Translations under genes and position numbers: made by a program
Part shown: positions 36,084 through 45,484 of the stretch, piece by piece
Layout: each line of letters opens with the position of its first letter
How positions within the stretch are numbered: the first letter of the stretch is position 1
Source of the DNA: Nitrospira sp. UBA5698
GTDB taxonomy: Bacteria > Nitrospirota > Nitrospiria > Nitrospirales > Nitrospiraceae
NCBI GenBank assembly: GCA_002420115.1
Contig: DIHK01000007.1
Coordinates: 222,600-286,599 of the forward strand
DNA length: 64,000 nt
Direction of reading: 5' to 3'
Notes under the pieces: model-generated
The model's input: only the letters and a program-made list of their open reading frames with translations
What the model was told of the DNA's origin: nothing
Databases searched by the model: none

Positions 36084-37229
36084 TTAGAAGGTCAAGGAAA
36101 TAGAAGCAGACACGAGTGCACCCTTTTCACGAAAGTCATACCCCCCACCAGCATCGGCCCGGAAATTAAACCATCGCATCCCCAGGCCTGCCGTCGGAAC
36201 GAAGGGGGTGGACGCATCCTGCATATTTTTAAATGTTCCGATCCGAAACGAAAGAAATTCCGACAAAATTGTTTGTTCGAGTCCCAAGCTCAAAAGTTGG
36301 CTCTTCACACCTGGGATAAAGGTCTTGTTTGACGTTGCATCCACATCGGCGGTTAAGGTTAACGTGGAATAGGGGTTAATCGCGACCCCGACTCGGACCT
36401 GTGGTTCCAGCTTCAGCTCGCCTCCGCCGGCCGCGTCGAAAGTTGGCTTATTGATATCCTTTGCAACGACCCCAAACCTCACCCAGGAGGATGGACGATA
36501 GATTGCCCCGATGTCAATTCCGTAGGTTGTGGAGATATTCGGTTTACCGAAGTGATCGGTTGTGCTGACCCCACTTCCCCCTTGGAGAGCGGTGGAACCA
36601 TTGTACGCAGCCCCTTGAATGACCTTTGCCGTAATCCCGATGGAAAAGGTCTTGTCAGCAAAGGCATAGGCATAGGAAAAAGCGAGTTGCCTGGCTTCCA
36701 GGCCACGCAGCGCCATTTGACCAGTTATCGTGACCGGTGATCCAGGCCCAATTGGTGGGGTGACTGTCACGGGTGTTGAGACGAATCCACCGCCTGTGGC
36801 AACATCCGAGGCGTTGAATCCGAAGGCGTGTTCACCGAGGTGTCCTTTGAAATAGAGGCCAGCCGATCCGTTGACTGAAACTGTTGCACCGGGCCGGTTG
36901 ATGCGATCGGCAATCAACTGGGCTTCCCCCAAATTTGCTGCAGAAGTATCATTAGGATTGAAGTTCTCCAGGTCGTGCAGAGCATCTCCGATGCCGAGAC
37001 GGTCTGTCGCTTGCCCACCGCCTTGAAGGCGAATGTCAACGGTTTGAGTCATGGCCAGGCCGGCAGGATTCCAATAGGTGGCGAGGGCATTGGTTGTCAC
37101 GGCGACCCCGGCCCCGCCCATGCCCATCGCACGAGGGCCTGAGATGACAAATTCCGCCGCGGATACGAAGGACGGCCATGCTGACAGAATCAGCAACAGG
37201 CCTATGCGGAGGGGATATGAAGAGTGCAT
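36084..37229 (-). CDS. Outer-membrane beta-barrel protein, TraF-2/FadL-like
   Basis: A 381-residue exported protein. The signal peptide (IGLLLILSAWPSFVSA) is followed by the typical start of the TraF_2/PorV-like barrel group: GPRAMGMGGAGVAVTTNALATYWNPAGLA. The remainder is alternating aromatic strands, ending in SASISLTF with a C-terminal Phe as in outer-membrane barrels. No conjugation genes are nearby, so a transfer role is unlikely. The ATG at 37229 is preferred to a TTG at 37247. The lipoprotein gene follows 15 bases after its stop. Confidence 0.78.
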   Translation of the reverse strand: MHSSYPLRIGLLLILSAWPSFVSAAEFVISGPRAMGMGGAGVAVTTNALATYWNPAGLAMTQTVDIRLQGGGQATDRLGIGDALHDLENFNPNDTSAANLGEAQLIADRINRPGATVSVNGSAGLYFKGHLGEHAFGFNASDVATGGGFVSTPVTVTPPIGPGSPVTITGQMALRGLEARQLAFSYAYAFADKTFSIGITAKVIQGAAYNGSTALQGGSGVSTTDHFGKPNISTTYGIDIGAIYRPSSWVRFGVVAKDINKPTFDAAGGGELKLEPQVRVGVAINPYSTLTLTADVDATSNKTFIPGVKSQLLSLGLEQTILSEFLSFRIGTFKNMQDASTPFVPTAGLGMRWFNFRADAGGGYDFREKGALVSASISLTF

Positions 37230-37411
37230 GTCGAGCTCTACGGTCAATGAGAACCTAGGCGAGTCTAGAGAAGGATCAAAAGTTCGTCAAGGAATCGCGG
37301 GTTGCTCACCGGGCGGTGTGAAGGGCATGGGGGCTTCCGCCCACCACGTGTCTCCAGACGGACAGAAGGAATGCGAACGAGAGAAGACTCTCTTCGGGTG
37401 GTGAGTCGTCT

Positions 37412-38074
37412 TCAGACGATTTGTCCGTCCTGCATGTGGATAATGCGGTCGGATTGGGCTGAGAGCTTGTCGTTGTGCGTGACGATCACGAACGTCGTGC
37501 CGCGCGTCTGGCTCAACGTGCGCATCAATCCAAACAACCCGTCTCCGCTGTGGGTATCCAGGTTGCCGGTCGGTTCGTCAGCCAAGACAACATCCGGCTT
37601 CTGCATGAGTGCTCGGGCCATGGCGACTCGCTGCTGCTCTCCTCCTGACAGCTCTCCGGGCTTGTGATGCAACCGATGCCCCAATCCGACTTCCGTGAGG
37701 AGGGTGGTGGCTTCTGTGCTGACAGTGGCGGGGTCGCGACGTTGTACGAGCGCCGGCATGCAGGCATTTTCCAACGCTGTGAATTCGGCGAGCAAGTGAT
37801 GGAATTGGAAGACGAACCCGATCCGTCTATTACGGAACTCCGCTTGCTGCGCCTCGGTCATGCGAAAGAGGTCCTGCCCATCGAACGTGACGGTTCCGCT
37901 GCTCGGCTTATCTAAGGTGCCGATGATGTGGAGCAAGGTGCTCTTACCGGCTCCGGAGGCTCCGACAATGGCCACCAATTCGCCGCGCTGAATCTCAAGA
38001 TTGATTCCCTTGAGCACGGGCACTTCGTAGGATCCCATTGAGAAGGATTTATGGAGATTGGTGACTTTAATCAT
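37412..38074 (-). CDS. lolD: Lipoprotein-releasing ABC transporter ATP-binding protein
   Basis: LolD powers extraction of lipoproteins from the inner membrane. The 220-residue protein has Walker A GASGAGKST, Q-loop VFQFHHLL, signature LSGGEQQRVAMARAL, Walker B VVLADEPTGNLD and the H-loop VTHN. The FHHLLAEFTALENA motif is typical of the LolD group. An ATG at 38074 is preferred to 38092. The permease lolC lies just upstream on the same strand, 114 bases away, with a repeat element between them. Confidence 0.9.
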   Translation of the reverse strand: MIKVTNLHKSFSMGSYEVPVLKGINLEIQRGELVAIVGASGAGKSTLLHIIGTLDKPSSGTVTFDGQDLFRMTEAQQAEFRNRRIGFVFQFHHLLAEFTALENACMPALVQRRDPATVSTEATTLLTEVGLGHRLHHKPGELSGGEQQRVAMARALMQKPDVVLADEPTGNLDTHSGDGLFGLMRTLSQTRGTTFVIVTHNDKLSAQSDRIIHMQDGQIV

Positions 38075-38084
38075 GATGGATGCT

Positions 38085-38171
38085 TTCAGCAATCAGCCTT
38101 CAGCAGACAGCGGTCGTAAACGGTTGTTTGCCGTGAGTAGTTAGTTTCTGATCCGACAGCTGATGGCTGGC
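38085..38171. repeat. Intergenic repeat element between lolC and lolD
   Basis: The sequence gctttcagcaatcagcc followed after about 60 bases by gacagctgatggctggc forms an imperfect inverted repeat. The 13-base word GCTGATGGCTGGC (38159-38171) recurs exactly at 41014-41026 beside prfB, where a similar ttcagcattcagccctcagc precedes it. This is a member of a dispersed family. Confidence 0.6.
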
Positions 38172-38188
38172 AGCTGTTTGCCGGACCT

Positions 38189-39466
38189 TCATTCATAACG
38201 CAACGCCGCCACCGGTTCCAGCTTTGCGGCCTGATTGGCTGGGTGGACTGTTGCGACAAAACTAATCAAGATGGCTGACCCCGCCACGAGCAATACATCC
38301 TCGGCCAATACGTGCACCGGAATGGTCGAGATGTAATACACACTCGGGTCGAAGGTCCAAAATGTTTGAATCAGCCAGAGAAACGCGTAGCCTAAGGGGA
38401 TCCCGATGCCGGTTCCGGTGAATCCAATAATCAATCCGTTGAGCATGAAAATGCGGCGAATGCTCTGCTTGGTCGCACCCATTGCCTTGAGGATCGCAAT
38501 TTCTTTCTGCTTCTCCGTCACGATCATGGTCAATGTGCTGACGATGTTGAATGAGGCCACGATCGTGATCAGAACCAGGAGGAGAAACATCATCGTTTTC
38601 TCCAGTTTGAGCGCCGAAAACAGGTTGCGATTCATCTGCATCCAATCTCTGGCCCCATGACTGAATCCTAACTCTTGTTCAATGTTTCGAGCGATATCTG
38701 CGGCACGGAAGACGTCAGTGACTTTGACCTCCACACCGGACACGCTGGCAGTCATATTGAAAAACTTTTGGGCTTCGCCGAGCTCGATGTAGGCCAGAGA
38801 CGAATCGTATTCGTACATGCCGGAATGGAAGAGGGCGACGACGGCAAAGGTTCGAATCTTGGGGACCATCCCCATTGCGCTGATCGGTCCAACGGGAGAG
38901 ACCACATTGACGGTGTCACCAATAAACACCCCCAACCTAAGAGCCAGCTCTTTGCCGAGGATGATGCCTGGCTTTTCAACGAGACGTGGTGTTCCTTGGG
39001 GATCATCGGCAGGGGCCTGCATCACCTTGATGGGTGTGAGAAGGTCAATGAGCTGTCCTGCCGTGATGTTCTTGCCGAGCTCCGTCACATTGGCTTCTCG
39101 CTTCGGGTCGATTCCGCGAAGGACGATCCCCTGCACCCCAGATTGTGTTGTAAGGAGCACCTGTCGGAGGACAAACGGGGTAGCCGCCACCACGTCGGGG
39201 ACCGTCTGAACCTTGTCGGCGAGACGGTCATAGTCGGTCATATTCTCTTTCATGCGTTCTTGGACGATGATATGGGCGGTGGTGCCGAGGATTTTGCTTT
39301 GAATGTCTTCTCGGAATCCGGTCATGATGCCGACGGTGCCGATCAGTGCTGCGACGCCCAATGTAATGCCGGCGATCGACACGAAGGTATTCAGTGAAAT
39401 GGTCCGGTTCCGGCGCTTGGCGCGGAGGTAGCGGAGTCCGACGAAGATTTCAAAGGGAAGGGTCAC
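38189..39466 (-). CDS. lolC: Lipoprotein-releasing ABC transporter permease LolC/LolE
   Basis: A 425-residue inner-membrane permease of the FtsX/MacB type. Helix 1 is near residues 25-47 (LNTFVSIAGITLGVAALIG), then a large periplasmic domain (about 50-275) that handles lipoprotein, then three C-terminal helices (MMFLLLVLITIVASFNIV and two later). The N-terminal FEIFVGLRYLRAKRRN is the usual LolC/E start. Only one permease gene is present, so the complex is probably a homodimer (LolF-type). It starts with GTG two bases after the lysS stop, so lysS and lolC are tightly coupled. Confidence 0.9.
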   Translation of the reverse strand: MTLPFEIFVGLRYLRAKRRNRTISLNTFVSIAGITLGVAALIGTVGIMTGFREDIQSKILGTTAHIIVQERMKENMTDYDRLADKVQTVPDVVAATPFVLRQVLLTTQSGVQGIVLRGIDPKREANVTELGKNITAGQLIDLLTPIKVMQAPADDPQGTPRLVEKPGIILGKELALRLGVFIGDTVNVVSPVGPISAMGMVPKIRTFAVVALFHSGMYEYDSSLAYIELGEAQKFFNMTASVSGVEVKVTDVFRAADIARNIEQELGFSHGARDWMQMNRNLFSALKLEKTMMFLLLVLITIVASFNIVSTLTMIVTEKQKEIAILKAMGATKQSIRRIFMLNGLIIGFTGTGIGIPLGYAFLWLIQTFWTFDPSVYYISTIPVHVLAEDVLLVAGSAILISFVATVHPANQAAKLEPVAALRYE

Positions 39467-39468
39467 GC

Positions 39469-40953
39469 TTAAGATTTCTCCGGTCGGAGCTGAGGAAAGA
39501 GGACGACATCCCGAATGGATGCTTGGTCGGTCAACAGCATGATCAGACGGTCGATCCCGATCCCTTCCCCTGCGGTCGGGGGCATGCCGAATTCGAGGGC
39601 GCGCAAGAAATCTTCATCGACGACATGGGCTTCCTCATCGCCTGCCTCACGCTGCGCGGCTTGACCTTCAAACCGCTCACGTTGGTCCAACGGATCGTTC
39701 AGCTCGGAAAAGGCGTTCGCAATTTCTCTCCCGGCGATGTACAGCTCAAATCGATCGGTCAAGGCCGGATCTGCATCCTTCCGTCTCGCGAGCGGAGAGA
39801 TTTCAATCGGGTAGTCGGTGATAAAGGTCGGCTGTTGAAGATTCGGCTCAACGGTTTCCTCAAAGATCTCGTTGAGGATCGCAAACAGGGAGGATTTGGG
39901 GTCCACGTGGACGTTCAGCTGTTTGGCTGCTGCCAGGGCCTTGTCACGATCATGGAGTACCGACGGGTCGAGACGATTCACTTCCAGAATGGCCTGATGG
40001 TAGGACCATCGCCGCCAGGGGGGGGTGAGGATGATCTCCTTGCCTTGGTAGTGAATCACCGTCTTTCCCATGAGTTGTTGAGCCAAGCTGGAGATGAGTT
40101 CTTCGGTGAGAGCGATCAGATCCTGATAGTCCGCGTAGGACATGTAGAATTCCAGCATCGTAAATTCAGGATTGTGAATCGTCGAGATGCCTTCATTCCT
40201 AAAGTTGCGGTTGATCTCGAAGACCCGTGGAAATCCTCCGACGATCAGGCGCTTCAGATAGAGCTCCGGTGCGATACGCAGATAAAGATCCACGCCGAGC
40301 GCATTATGATGCGTGACGAACGGCTTCGCTGCGGCGCCTCCGGGAATGGGATGCATCATCGGGGTCTCTACCTCTAGGAACCCTCGTTCGATCAGAAAGG
40401 ATCGGATTCCGGTGATGATTCGGCTTCGAGTGGCGAAGATCTGGTGGACTTGAGGATTGGCGATCAGATCAACGTAGCGTTGCCGATACCTGGTCTCGAC
40501 ATCGGTCAGCCCATGCCATTTTTCGGGCAGCGGGCGAAGGGCCTTACTGAGAAAGGTCAGATGATGAACCTCGACCGTGAATTCGTCCGTCTTGGTACGA
40601 AACAACGTTCCGGTGACCCCGATCCAGTCGCCGAGATCGAGCTGTTCGACAACGGTATAGGCCTGGTCTGACAGGAGATCTTTCTTGAGATAGACCTGGA
40701 GACGGTCGGATCCGTCCTGTAAGACGGCGAATCCCGCCTTGCCGAAACGCCGAAGGGCAACCACACGCCCCGCAAGGGTACACGAGATCTTTTCCTGTTC
40801 GAGGACCTGTTTGGTTTTCTCACCGTGTAGCTTGATGAGCTGTCCGGCTCGGTCGTTTGCCTCGAAACGGGTCCCGTAGGGTGCGACGCCTGCCTCTCGA
40901 AGGACGTCAAGTTTCTTAATTCGTTGCTGTCGCTGTTCGTTCAGTTCATCCAT
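39469..40953 (-). CDS. lysS: Lysyl-tRNA synthetase, class II
   Basis: Charges tRNA-Lys. The 494-residue protein has an N-terminal OB-fold anticodon-binding domain (about residues 55-150, ISCTLAGRVVALRRFG) and the class II catalytic domain with motif 1 (FLEVETPMM), motif 2 (FEINRNFRNEG then HNPEFTMLEFY) and motif 3 (GIGIDRLIMLLTD). Length is normal. It sits between prfB and lolC on the same strand, as in several bacteria where prfB-lysS are neighbours. Confidence 0.96.
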   Translation of the reverse strand: MDELNEQRQQRIKKLDVLREAGVAPYGTRFEANDRAGQLIKLHGEKTKQVLEQEKISCTLAGRVVALRRFGKAGFAVLQDGSDRLQVYLKKDLLSDQAYTVVEQLDLGDWIGVTGTLFRTKTDEFTVEVHHLTFLSKALRPLPEKWHGLTDVETRYRQRYVDLIANPQVHQIFATRSRIITGIRSFLIERGFLEVETPMMHPIPGGAAAKPFVTHHNALGVDLYLRIAPELYLKRLIVGGFPRVFEINRNFRNEGISTIHNPEFTMLEFYMSYADYQDLIALTEELISSLAQQLMGKTVIHYQGKEIILTPPWRRWSYHQAILEVNRLDPSVLHDRDKALAAAKQLNVHVDPKSSLFAILNEIFEETVEPNLQQPTFITDYPIEISPLARRKDADPALTDRFELYIAGREIANAFSELNDPLDQRERFEGQAAQREAGDEEAHVVDEDFLRALEFGMPPTAGEGIGIDRLIMLLTDQASIRDVVLFPQLRPEKS

Positions 40954-40971
40954 GGGGTTGCTCTAAAGTCT

Positions 40972-41026
40972 TCAGCATTCAGCCCTCAGCTCCTAGAGGT
41001 CGTCATCCTGATCGCTGATGGCTGGC
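40972..41026. repeat. Repeat element overlapping the 3' end of prfB
   Basis: ttcagcattcagccctcagc and GCTGATGGCTGGC (41014-41026) match the element between lolC and lolD. Here the right half lies inside the prfB coding region and encodes part of its last residues (APAISDQ). Confidence 0.55.
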
Positions 41027-42139
41027 GCCTGACTGCTCCCTTTTGTAATCTTTTTGGTGAGATAGGCTTCAATGAAGCCATCGAGGTCACCGTCCATAAC
41101 GGAAGACACTACACTAGTCTGGTGGCCGGTTCGGTGATCCTTTACCATTTGGTAGGGCTGGAACACGTACGACCGAATTTGGCTGCCCCACGCGATATCT
41201 TTCTTTTCACCGACGATGGCGTTGAATTCAGCTTCCTTCTTCTTCTGCTCCAGTTCAAAGAGGCGTGCTTTTAAGATCTTCATCGCCCCGTTTCGATTCT
41301 GAAGTTGGGACCGTTCGTTCTGGCACTGCACGACGATCCCGCTCGGGAGATGGGTGATGCGGATGGCAGTCTCTACCTTGTTGACGTTCTGGCCTCCCGC
41401 ACCTCCTGCACGGAACGTGTCGATCCGCAGATCCTTGTCTTCGATCACGACGTCGATATCTTCGCTCAGCTCCGGATACACGAAGACGGACGCAAACGAT
41501 GTGTGTCGACGCTTGTTGGAGTCGAATGGGGAAATACGTACCAAGCGATGGACGCCGGCTTCCGCTTTCAAGTATCCATAGGCATAGGGCCCGGTGATTG
41601 AAACGGTGACGCTCTTGATGCCGGCTTCATCGCCGGGCAGCAGGTCCAGGGTGTCTACCTTGAACTTCTTCTGCTCCGCCCACCGCACATACATACGAAG
41701 AAGCATTTGCGCCCAATCCTGCGACTCGGTGCCGCCGGCACCGGGGTGAATCGCCAGAATGGCGTTATTGGAGTCCAGTTCGCCGGACAGGAGCAGTTCG
41801 ACCCGCATCGTGGCCAAGCGCGGCTCCAGCCGACTCAATTCTGCCGTGAGCTCCATCTCCAGGCCAGCGTCACCGCTCTCGCGTGCAAGTTCCAGCAGCG
41901 CGCCGATATCGCCCATCTTCGTTTCGAGTTCTTGCCACTGCTGCAATTCCCGCTCGATCGTCGTTTTTTTTCGGCTTACGGCAGCCGCGGCGCGGGCATC
42001 GTTCCAGAAGTGCGGCTGACCCATCTGCGCTTCAAGTTCTTGCAACTGAGACGTCATATGAGCGAAGTCAAAGATGCCCCCGTAATTCCGAGACTTGATC
42101 TGCCAGGGCGTGCACGCGACCTTCGACTTCCTCTAACAT
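40993..42139 (-). CDS. prfB: Peptide chain release factor 2, with programmed +1 frameshift
   Basis: RF2 ends translation at UGA and UAA. The gene starts at 42139 with AAGGAGG upstream. After 23 codons the frame meets TGA (42070-42068) and continues in the +1 frame, giving about 381 residues. The sequence reads CGGGGGCATCTTTGAC, matching the bacterial RF2 frameshift site. SPF (RISPFDSNKRR) and GGQ (GAGGQNVNKVE) motifs are present. Low RF2 lets the ribosome slip and make more RF2, an autoregulatory loop. The last 15 or so residues (after KKITKG) exceed the usual end and come from a repeat element. lnt ends 22 bases upstream. Confidence 0.95.
42067..42080 (-). promoter_or_regulatory. RF2 programmed +1 frameshift site
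   Basis: On the minus strand the slippery CTT TGA C (42073-42067) is preceded by the internal Shine-Dalgarno-like GGGGG three bases before CTT. Peptidyl-tRNA-Leu slips one base forward and the ribosome reads GAC next. Confidence 0.93.
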
Positions 42140-42161
42140 GCCATGATCCTCCTTGCTTCGG

Positions 42162-43778
42162 TCAGGCCGGTGTGATGGCCGTCATGACTGGTTCTTTGCT
42201 GCGGAAATACCCAAATAGGCACAAAAACGCGCAGAGTATAACACAGGCGTAGGCAAACACATCGCCGTAATAACTGTAGAAGGTCGGGATTTGTCTGGTC
42301 GGGATCACGGCGTGGGAGGCCTGCTCCGTGAACAGGGGCGTCTCGTGGATGATCTGTCCAAAGGGATCGATGAACCCGGAGATGCCTGTGTTGGCGGCTC
42401 GTGCGAAGGCGACATGATTCTCCACGGAGCGAAAGACGACCATGGCAAAGTGCTGGGCAGGGGCTGAGGACGGCCCGAACCATCCATCATTTGTGATCGT
42501 CACCAAAAACTCCGCTCCGTTTGCGGCGAACTGACGGACTAAATCCGGGAAAATGACTTCATAACAGATGGCCACCCCGAACTTGACGGGTCGTGAACCA
42601 TGGGAACCTTCTGCTCCCCATGACTTTGGTGTGAAGGAGAGCGTGGTTGGCCCCGGACCTGCCTCGAAATCACCGATTCCCTCTACCAGCTTATCGAGGA
42701 AGAATAACAACGAGGATTTGAGAGGGATGTATTCCCCAAACGGGACGAGATGGTGTTTGTCGTATCGGCCGAGGAGCGTACCGTCTCTCCCCAGCAGGTA
42801 GGCGCTGTTCAAAAGATAGGGGCGGCGATCCGGATAAAACCGCAAGGCCGGACTCCCGAGAAGAATCGGCGACTGGGCCCGTTCCGCCCATGCGATCAGT
42901 TGTACCTGATACTCCTTTTCACGCTCCAAGATGAACGGGGTCGCGGCTTCCGGCCACACGACCAAGTCAGTAGCGGTTCCCAGCTCGGCCGTCAGCCGAT
43001 CGAAGCGCTGCATGGTTTCATCACGGAAGGCCTTGTCCCACTTCACGGCTTGATCGATGTTTGGCTGGACGACTCCGACTGTAATGGAGGTGCTCGGATC
43101 TCTTGTGTGGCGATCGCTCAAGACCGCCGAACTGTAGACCCACGAGAGCACCATGCAGGCGGCCGCAGTCGTGAGGAGCTCCCAGGGAAGCTTGACCGGG
43201 TGAAACCCACGGAAGAAGGGCATGATCCACAAGATCAGTTCTGCCAGCGCAAGATTCACCAGGACAATGAGGAATGAAATGCCATATACGCCTGTATGGT
43301 CTGCGACCTGAATCAATTCCAATTCGCGGTATTGTGAATACCCCAGAAGGCACCAGGGAAGGCCTGAGAGGAGGTAGGTACGGAACAACTCCAGGGCGAC
43401 CCAGAAGCATGGTGCGAAGAAAATTCCGTAGCGTGGGATGAGATCGCGCAACCAGACGACGGCAAGACTGTAGAGACCGGTGTACAGTCCTAGGTACGCG
43501 GTCAGCAAGAGGAGAATGGCATAGCTCACCGGTTCTGGAACCTTGCCGTACGTGGTCATGGCGGTGACAACCCAGGCCATGATGCCGGTGAACCCGATCA
43601 ATCCGCTCAGCCAGCCGATCCAAAACGCCCGCAGCTTGGAACATTGATCGAGCGCGAGGTGAAGAGGAATGAGGACAATCCAGGCTAGCAAACCCAGGTC
43701 GAACTTGGGGAAGCAGAGGGGTAGGAATAACCCACTCGCGCAGGCAAAGATAAGTTGGCGCGAACGAGCCCTCTCCAT
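42162..43778 (-). CDS. lnt: Apolipoprotein N-acyltransferase
   Basis: Lnt adds the third acyl chain to lipoproteins in the inner membrane. The 538-residue protein has about seven N-terminal helices (ending near residue 215), a periplasmic nitrilase-like domain and a final helix. The triad is visible: Glu in VWPEAATPF, Lys in DKHHLVPFGEY and Cys in AICYEVIFPD. The start at 43778 (MERARSRQ) is preferred to 43832 because AAGG precedes it. It leads the run lnt-prfB-lysS-lolC-lolD, placing lipoprotein maturation and sorting genes together. Confidence 0.94.
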   Translation of the reverse strand: MERARSRQLIFACASGLFLPLCFPKFDLGLLAWIVLIPLHLALDQCSKLRAFWIGWLSGLIGFTGIMAWVVTAMTTYGKVPEPVSYAILLLLTAYLGLYTGLYSLAVVWLRDLIPRYGIFFAPCFWVALELFRTYLLSGLPWCLLGYSQYRELELIQVADHTGVYGISFLIVLVNLALAELILWIMPFFRGFHPVKLPWELLTTAAACMVLSWVYSSAVLSDRHTRDPSTSITVGVVQPNIDQAVKWDKAFRDETMQRFDRLTAELGTATDLVVWPEAATPFILEREKEYQVQLIAWAERAQSPILLGSPALRFYPDRRPYLLNSAYLLGRDGTLLGRYDKHHLVPFGEYIPLKSSLLFFLDKLVEGIGDFEAGPGPTTLSFTPKSWGAEGSHGSRPVKFGVAICYEVIFPDLVRQFAANGAEFLVTITNDGWFGPSSAPAQHFAMVVFRSVENHVAFARAANTGISGFIDPFGQIIHETPLFTEQASHAVIPTRQIPTFYSYYGDVFAYACVILCAFLCLFGYFRSKEPVMTAITPA

Positions 43779-43892
43779 CGTGCTGTACCTTAACGAAAAG
43801 CTTCGATGAGTTGCAAGGGAATGCCCGAACAATCAGCGACTTGAGAGGATGTCGGATGCTTTTCCCGGTCTGGATGGGGTATGCTCATTTAC

Positions 43893-44222
43893 ATGGAGCG
43901 TCGTCAGCATCGTCGGGTTCCCGCCCATGTGAAAAGCCTGGTTCGGGTGAACTCGCACGAAGTGGAAGGTGAGACACGCGATGTATCACTGAGCGGCGCC
44001 CAGATAGAGAGTTCCCTCGTGGTCCAACCAGGAAGGCAGATCGCCGTCAAATTGATTGTCCCAGGAGACGATACCCCGATCCTGATTGAACAAGCCCGGG
44101 TGCAATGGAATGTCGATCGAACGTTCGGGGTGAGATTTGTCGATCTCCGACCCCGGGAGTTGGATGAATTGGAACAGCTCATCGACGACTATATCGCGTT
44201 GGATGAAGAAAGGCAGTCATGA
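43893..44222 (+). CDS. PilZ domain protein
   Basis: A 109-residue single-domain PilZ protein with both c-di-GMP motifs: RRQHRR at residues 3-8 (RxxxR) and DVSLSGAQ near residue 33 (DxSxxG). The C-terminus is an acidic helix (ELDELEQLIDDYIALDEE). An ATG at 43881 is an alternative start; the internal ATG fits the family start better. The next small gene overlaps its stop by 4 bases. It is divergent from lnt. Confidence 0.85.
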   Translation: MERRQHRRVPAHVKSLVRVNSHEVEGETRDVSLSGAQIESSLVVQPGRQIAVKLIVPGDDTPILIEQARVQWNVDRTFGVRFVDLRPRELDELEQLIDDYIALDEERQS

Positions 44223-44434
44223 AGTCTTTGAACCATCTGAATGAAACACAGCATGACGATCCTCGAAGCTGGATCGGTGGGGAGGCGACGGTCGGTTCCC
44301 AAGCCGGTCGCTATATCCGTCGTCAGGCAGGTCCATCTACGTCATTGCTCGGTGTGATCCTCGGTCTGACTTTCTTCAGTGGCCTAGCTCTGGGCAGCTC
44401 ATTTGGCCTGCTCTGTCGGAACAAGGGTAAGTAG
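44219..44434 (+). CDS. Small membrane protein after pilZ gene
   Basis: A 71-residue protein, unrecognised. The first 40 residues are polar (MKSLNHLNETQHDDPRSW). Residues about 43-62 (SLLGVILGLTFFSGLALGS) form one hydrophobic helix, followed by a short basic end. GAAAGGCAG precedes the ATG, which lies inside the PilZ gene's stop (ATGA), suggesting translational coupling. A link with c-di-GMP signalling is only positional. Confidence 0.5.
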   Translation: MKSLNHLNETQHDDPRSWIGGEATVGSQAGRYIRRQAGPSTSLLGVILGLTFFSGLALGSSFGLLCRNKGK

Positions 44435-44971
44435 CGTTTCTTTTAGCCAGTCAGAGCATTGTCTTTCGGCCCTTTGAATATCTGTCCGAATAGAATTCCA
44501 CTCGCGGAGTAGGGAGTTACGCACTAAGTCGGAAGGGTAACAAGGTGGCAGTGTCTTGGAATGTGTGCGAAGTCTTGATCCGCAGTCAGAAGAGGAAAGC
44601 CATACTGGCAACAGGCTGCAGTGATTAGAAAATCGATGGCCCCCCCACTCACACCTTTTGCACGGCAATTCGCACGGAGCCGTGCGGCGGCGACATGGGT
44701 GGGACGAGTCAGCTCGAGTGGCGGGCATGGATCGAGCAGAGTGAAAAGATGGTCGAAATGCTTGGGTGAACGGAGTTCATCGAGAAGTTCTTGCAGTATA
44801 GTTCCGATCAGAAACTGCAGCTACGATTGCTGCCTCACCGAAAGACACGGCACTCCTTCTCTTTCGCAAAGCCGTCGCACTATACCTGTAGCGGTTGGTA
44901 CACCAAACATGAGTGATTGGGATAAGGTGAGAAGCCTCTGGGGTTGATTTGGGATCCCGAATCGGAAGCTC
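44435..44971. other. Gene-poor region, 537 bases
   Basis: Two open frames overlap here (44399-44728 minus and 44621-44947 plus), but neither has a domain, a plausible ribosome binding site or good codon character. A short segment at about 44782-44840 (translating KFLQYSSDQKLQLRLLPHR) looks protein-like but is interrupted, so a decayed gene is possible. Confidence 0.35.
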
Positions 44972-45484
44972 TTATCTGGGAGCAGGCCGCTCTACTTTCT
45001 GATGCACCCATCTGGCGGGAGTGGCCGTATTTGAGATAAATGCTTGGCCGAAGCCGAGTACGAAGTGAGCCACCTCGAGGCGCAGTTCCCACAGGGCAAA
45101 ATCACCAAATCCAAACATCATCTCAGCTTGAGGAAAGCGTTCCAGGTATCGTTCCTTGATTGCACGATAGGATGGTGCATCAGGCGACAATACTACTGCC
45201 TCGCCCTGGAGATTTATCCGGCGTAATGCCAGTGGGTTTTTCTCAAGTCCGTCCGGTTCGGCGATGAACAGCGACAGTCGTGGATCAGCCAGTAGATGTT
45301 GTGTGTGGAGCGCGAGGCGGCTGAGATGGAGGTATGCTCTTGTCCAGTCCGATCCGAACACATATGGCACATGCGACCCAAACGGCCGTTCATTTCGCAT
45401 CGTGAGCAGCACGGCAGTGCGCACATCTCTCACCAGTGCAGACCATGCGTCGTGAACGTTCTCACTGGTCAACGCGGTTGCCAT
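44972..45484 (-). CDS. Pyridoxamine 5'-phosphate oxidase-like (HugZ-type) protein
   Basis: A 170-residue split-barrel flavin-binding protein. Features: ARDVRTAVLLT-like first strand (VRDVRTAVLLTMRNERPFGSH), LHLSRLALHTQHL, DPRLSLFIAEP, then RINLQGEAVVL. This is the pattern of HugZ-like and PNPOx-like proteins, which bind FMN or heme; the exact ligand is not certain. The frame is open to 45574 but AGAGGACT supports the ATG at 45484. The gene stands alone. Confidence 0.75.
   Translation of the reverse strand: MATALTSENVHDAWSALVRDVRTAVLLTMRNERPFGSHVPYVFGSDWTRAYLHLSRLALHTQHLLADPRLSLFIAEPDGLEKNPLALRRINLQGEAVVLSPDAPSYRAIKERYLERFPQAEMMFGFGDFALWELRLEVAHFVLGFGQAFISNTATPARWVHQKVERPAPR

Noticed and set aside
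36084..37229. Conjugation gene (TraF) call
   Set aside because: The TraF_2 resemblance reflects an outer-membrane barrel family; no transfer genes are near.
39394..40377. Plus-strand open frame of 327 codons
   Set aside because: Antisense shadow of lysS, which has all three class II motifs.
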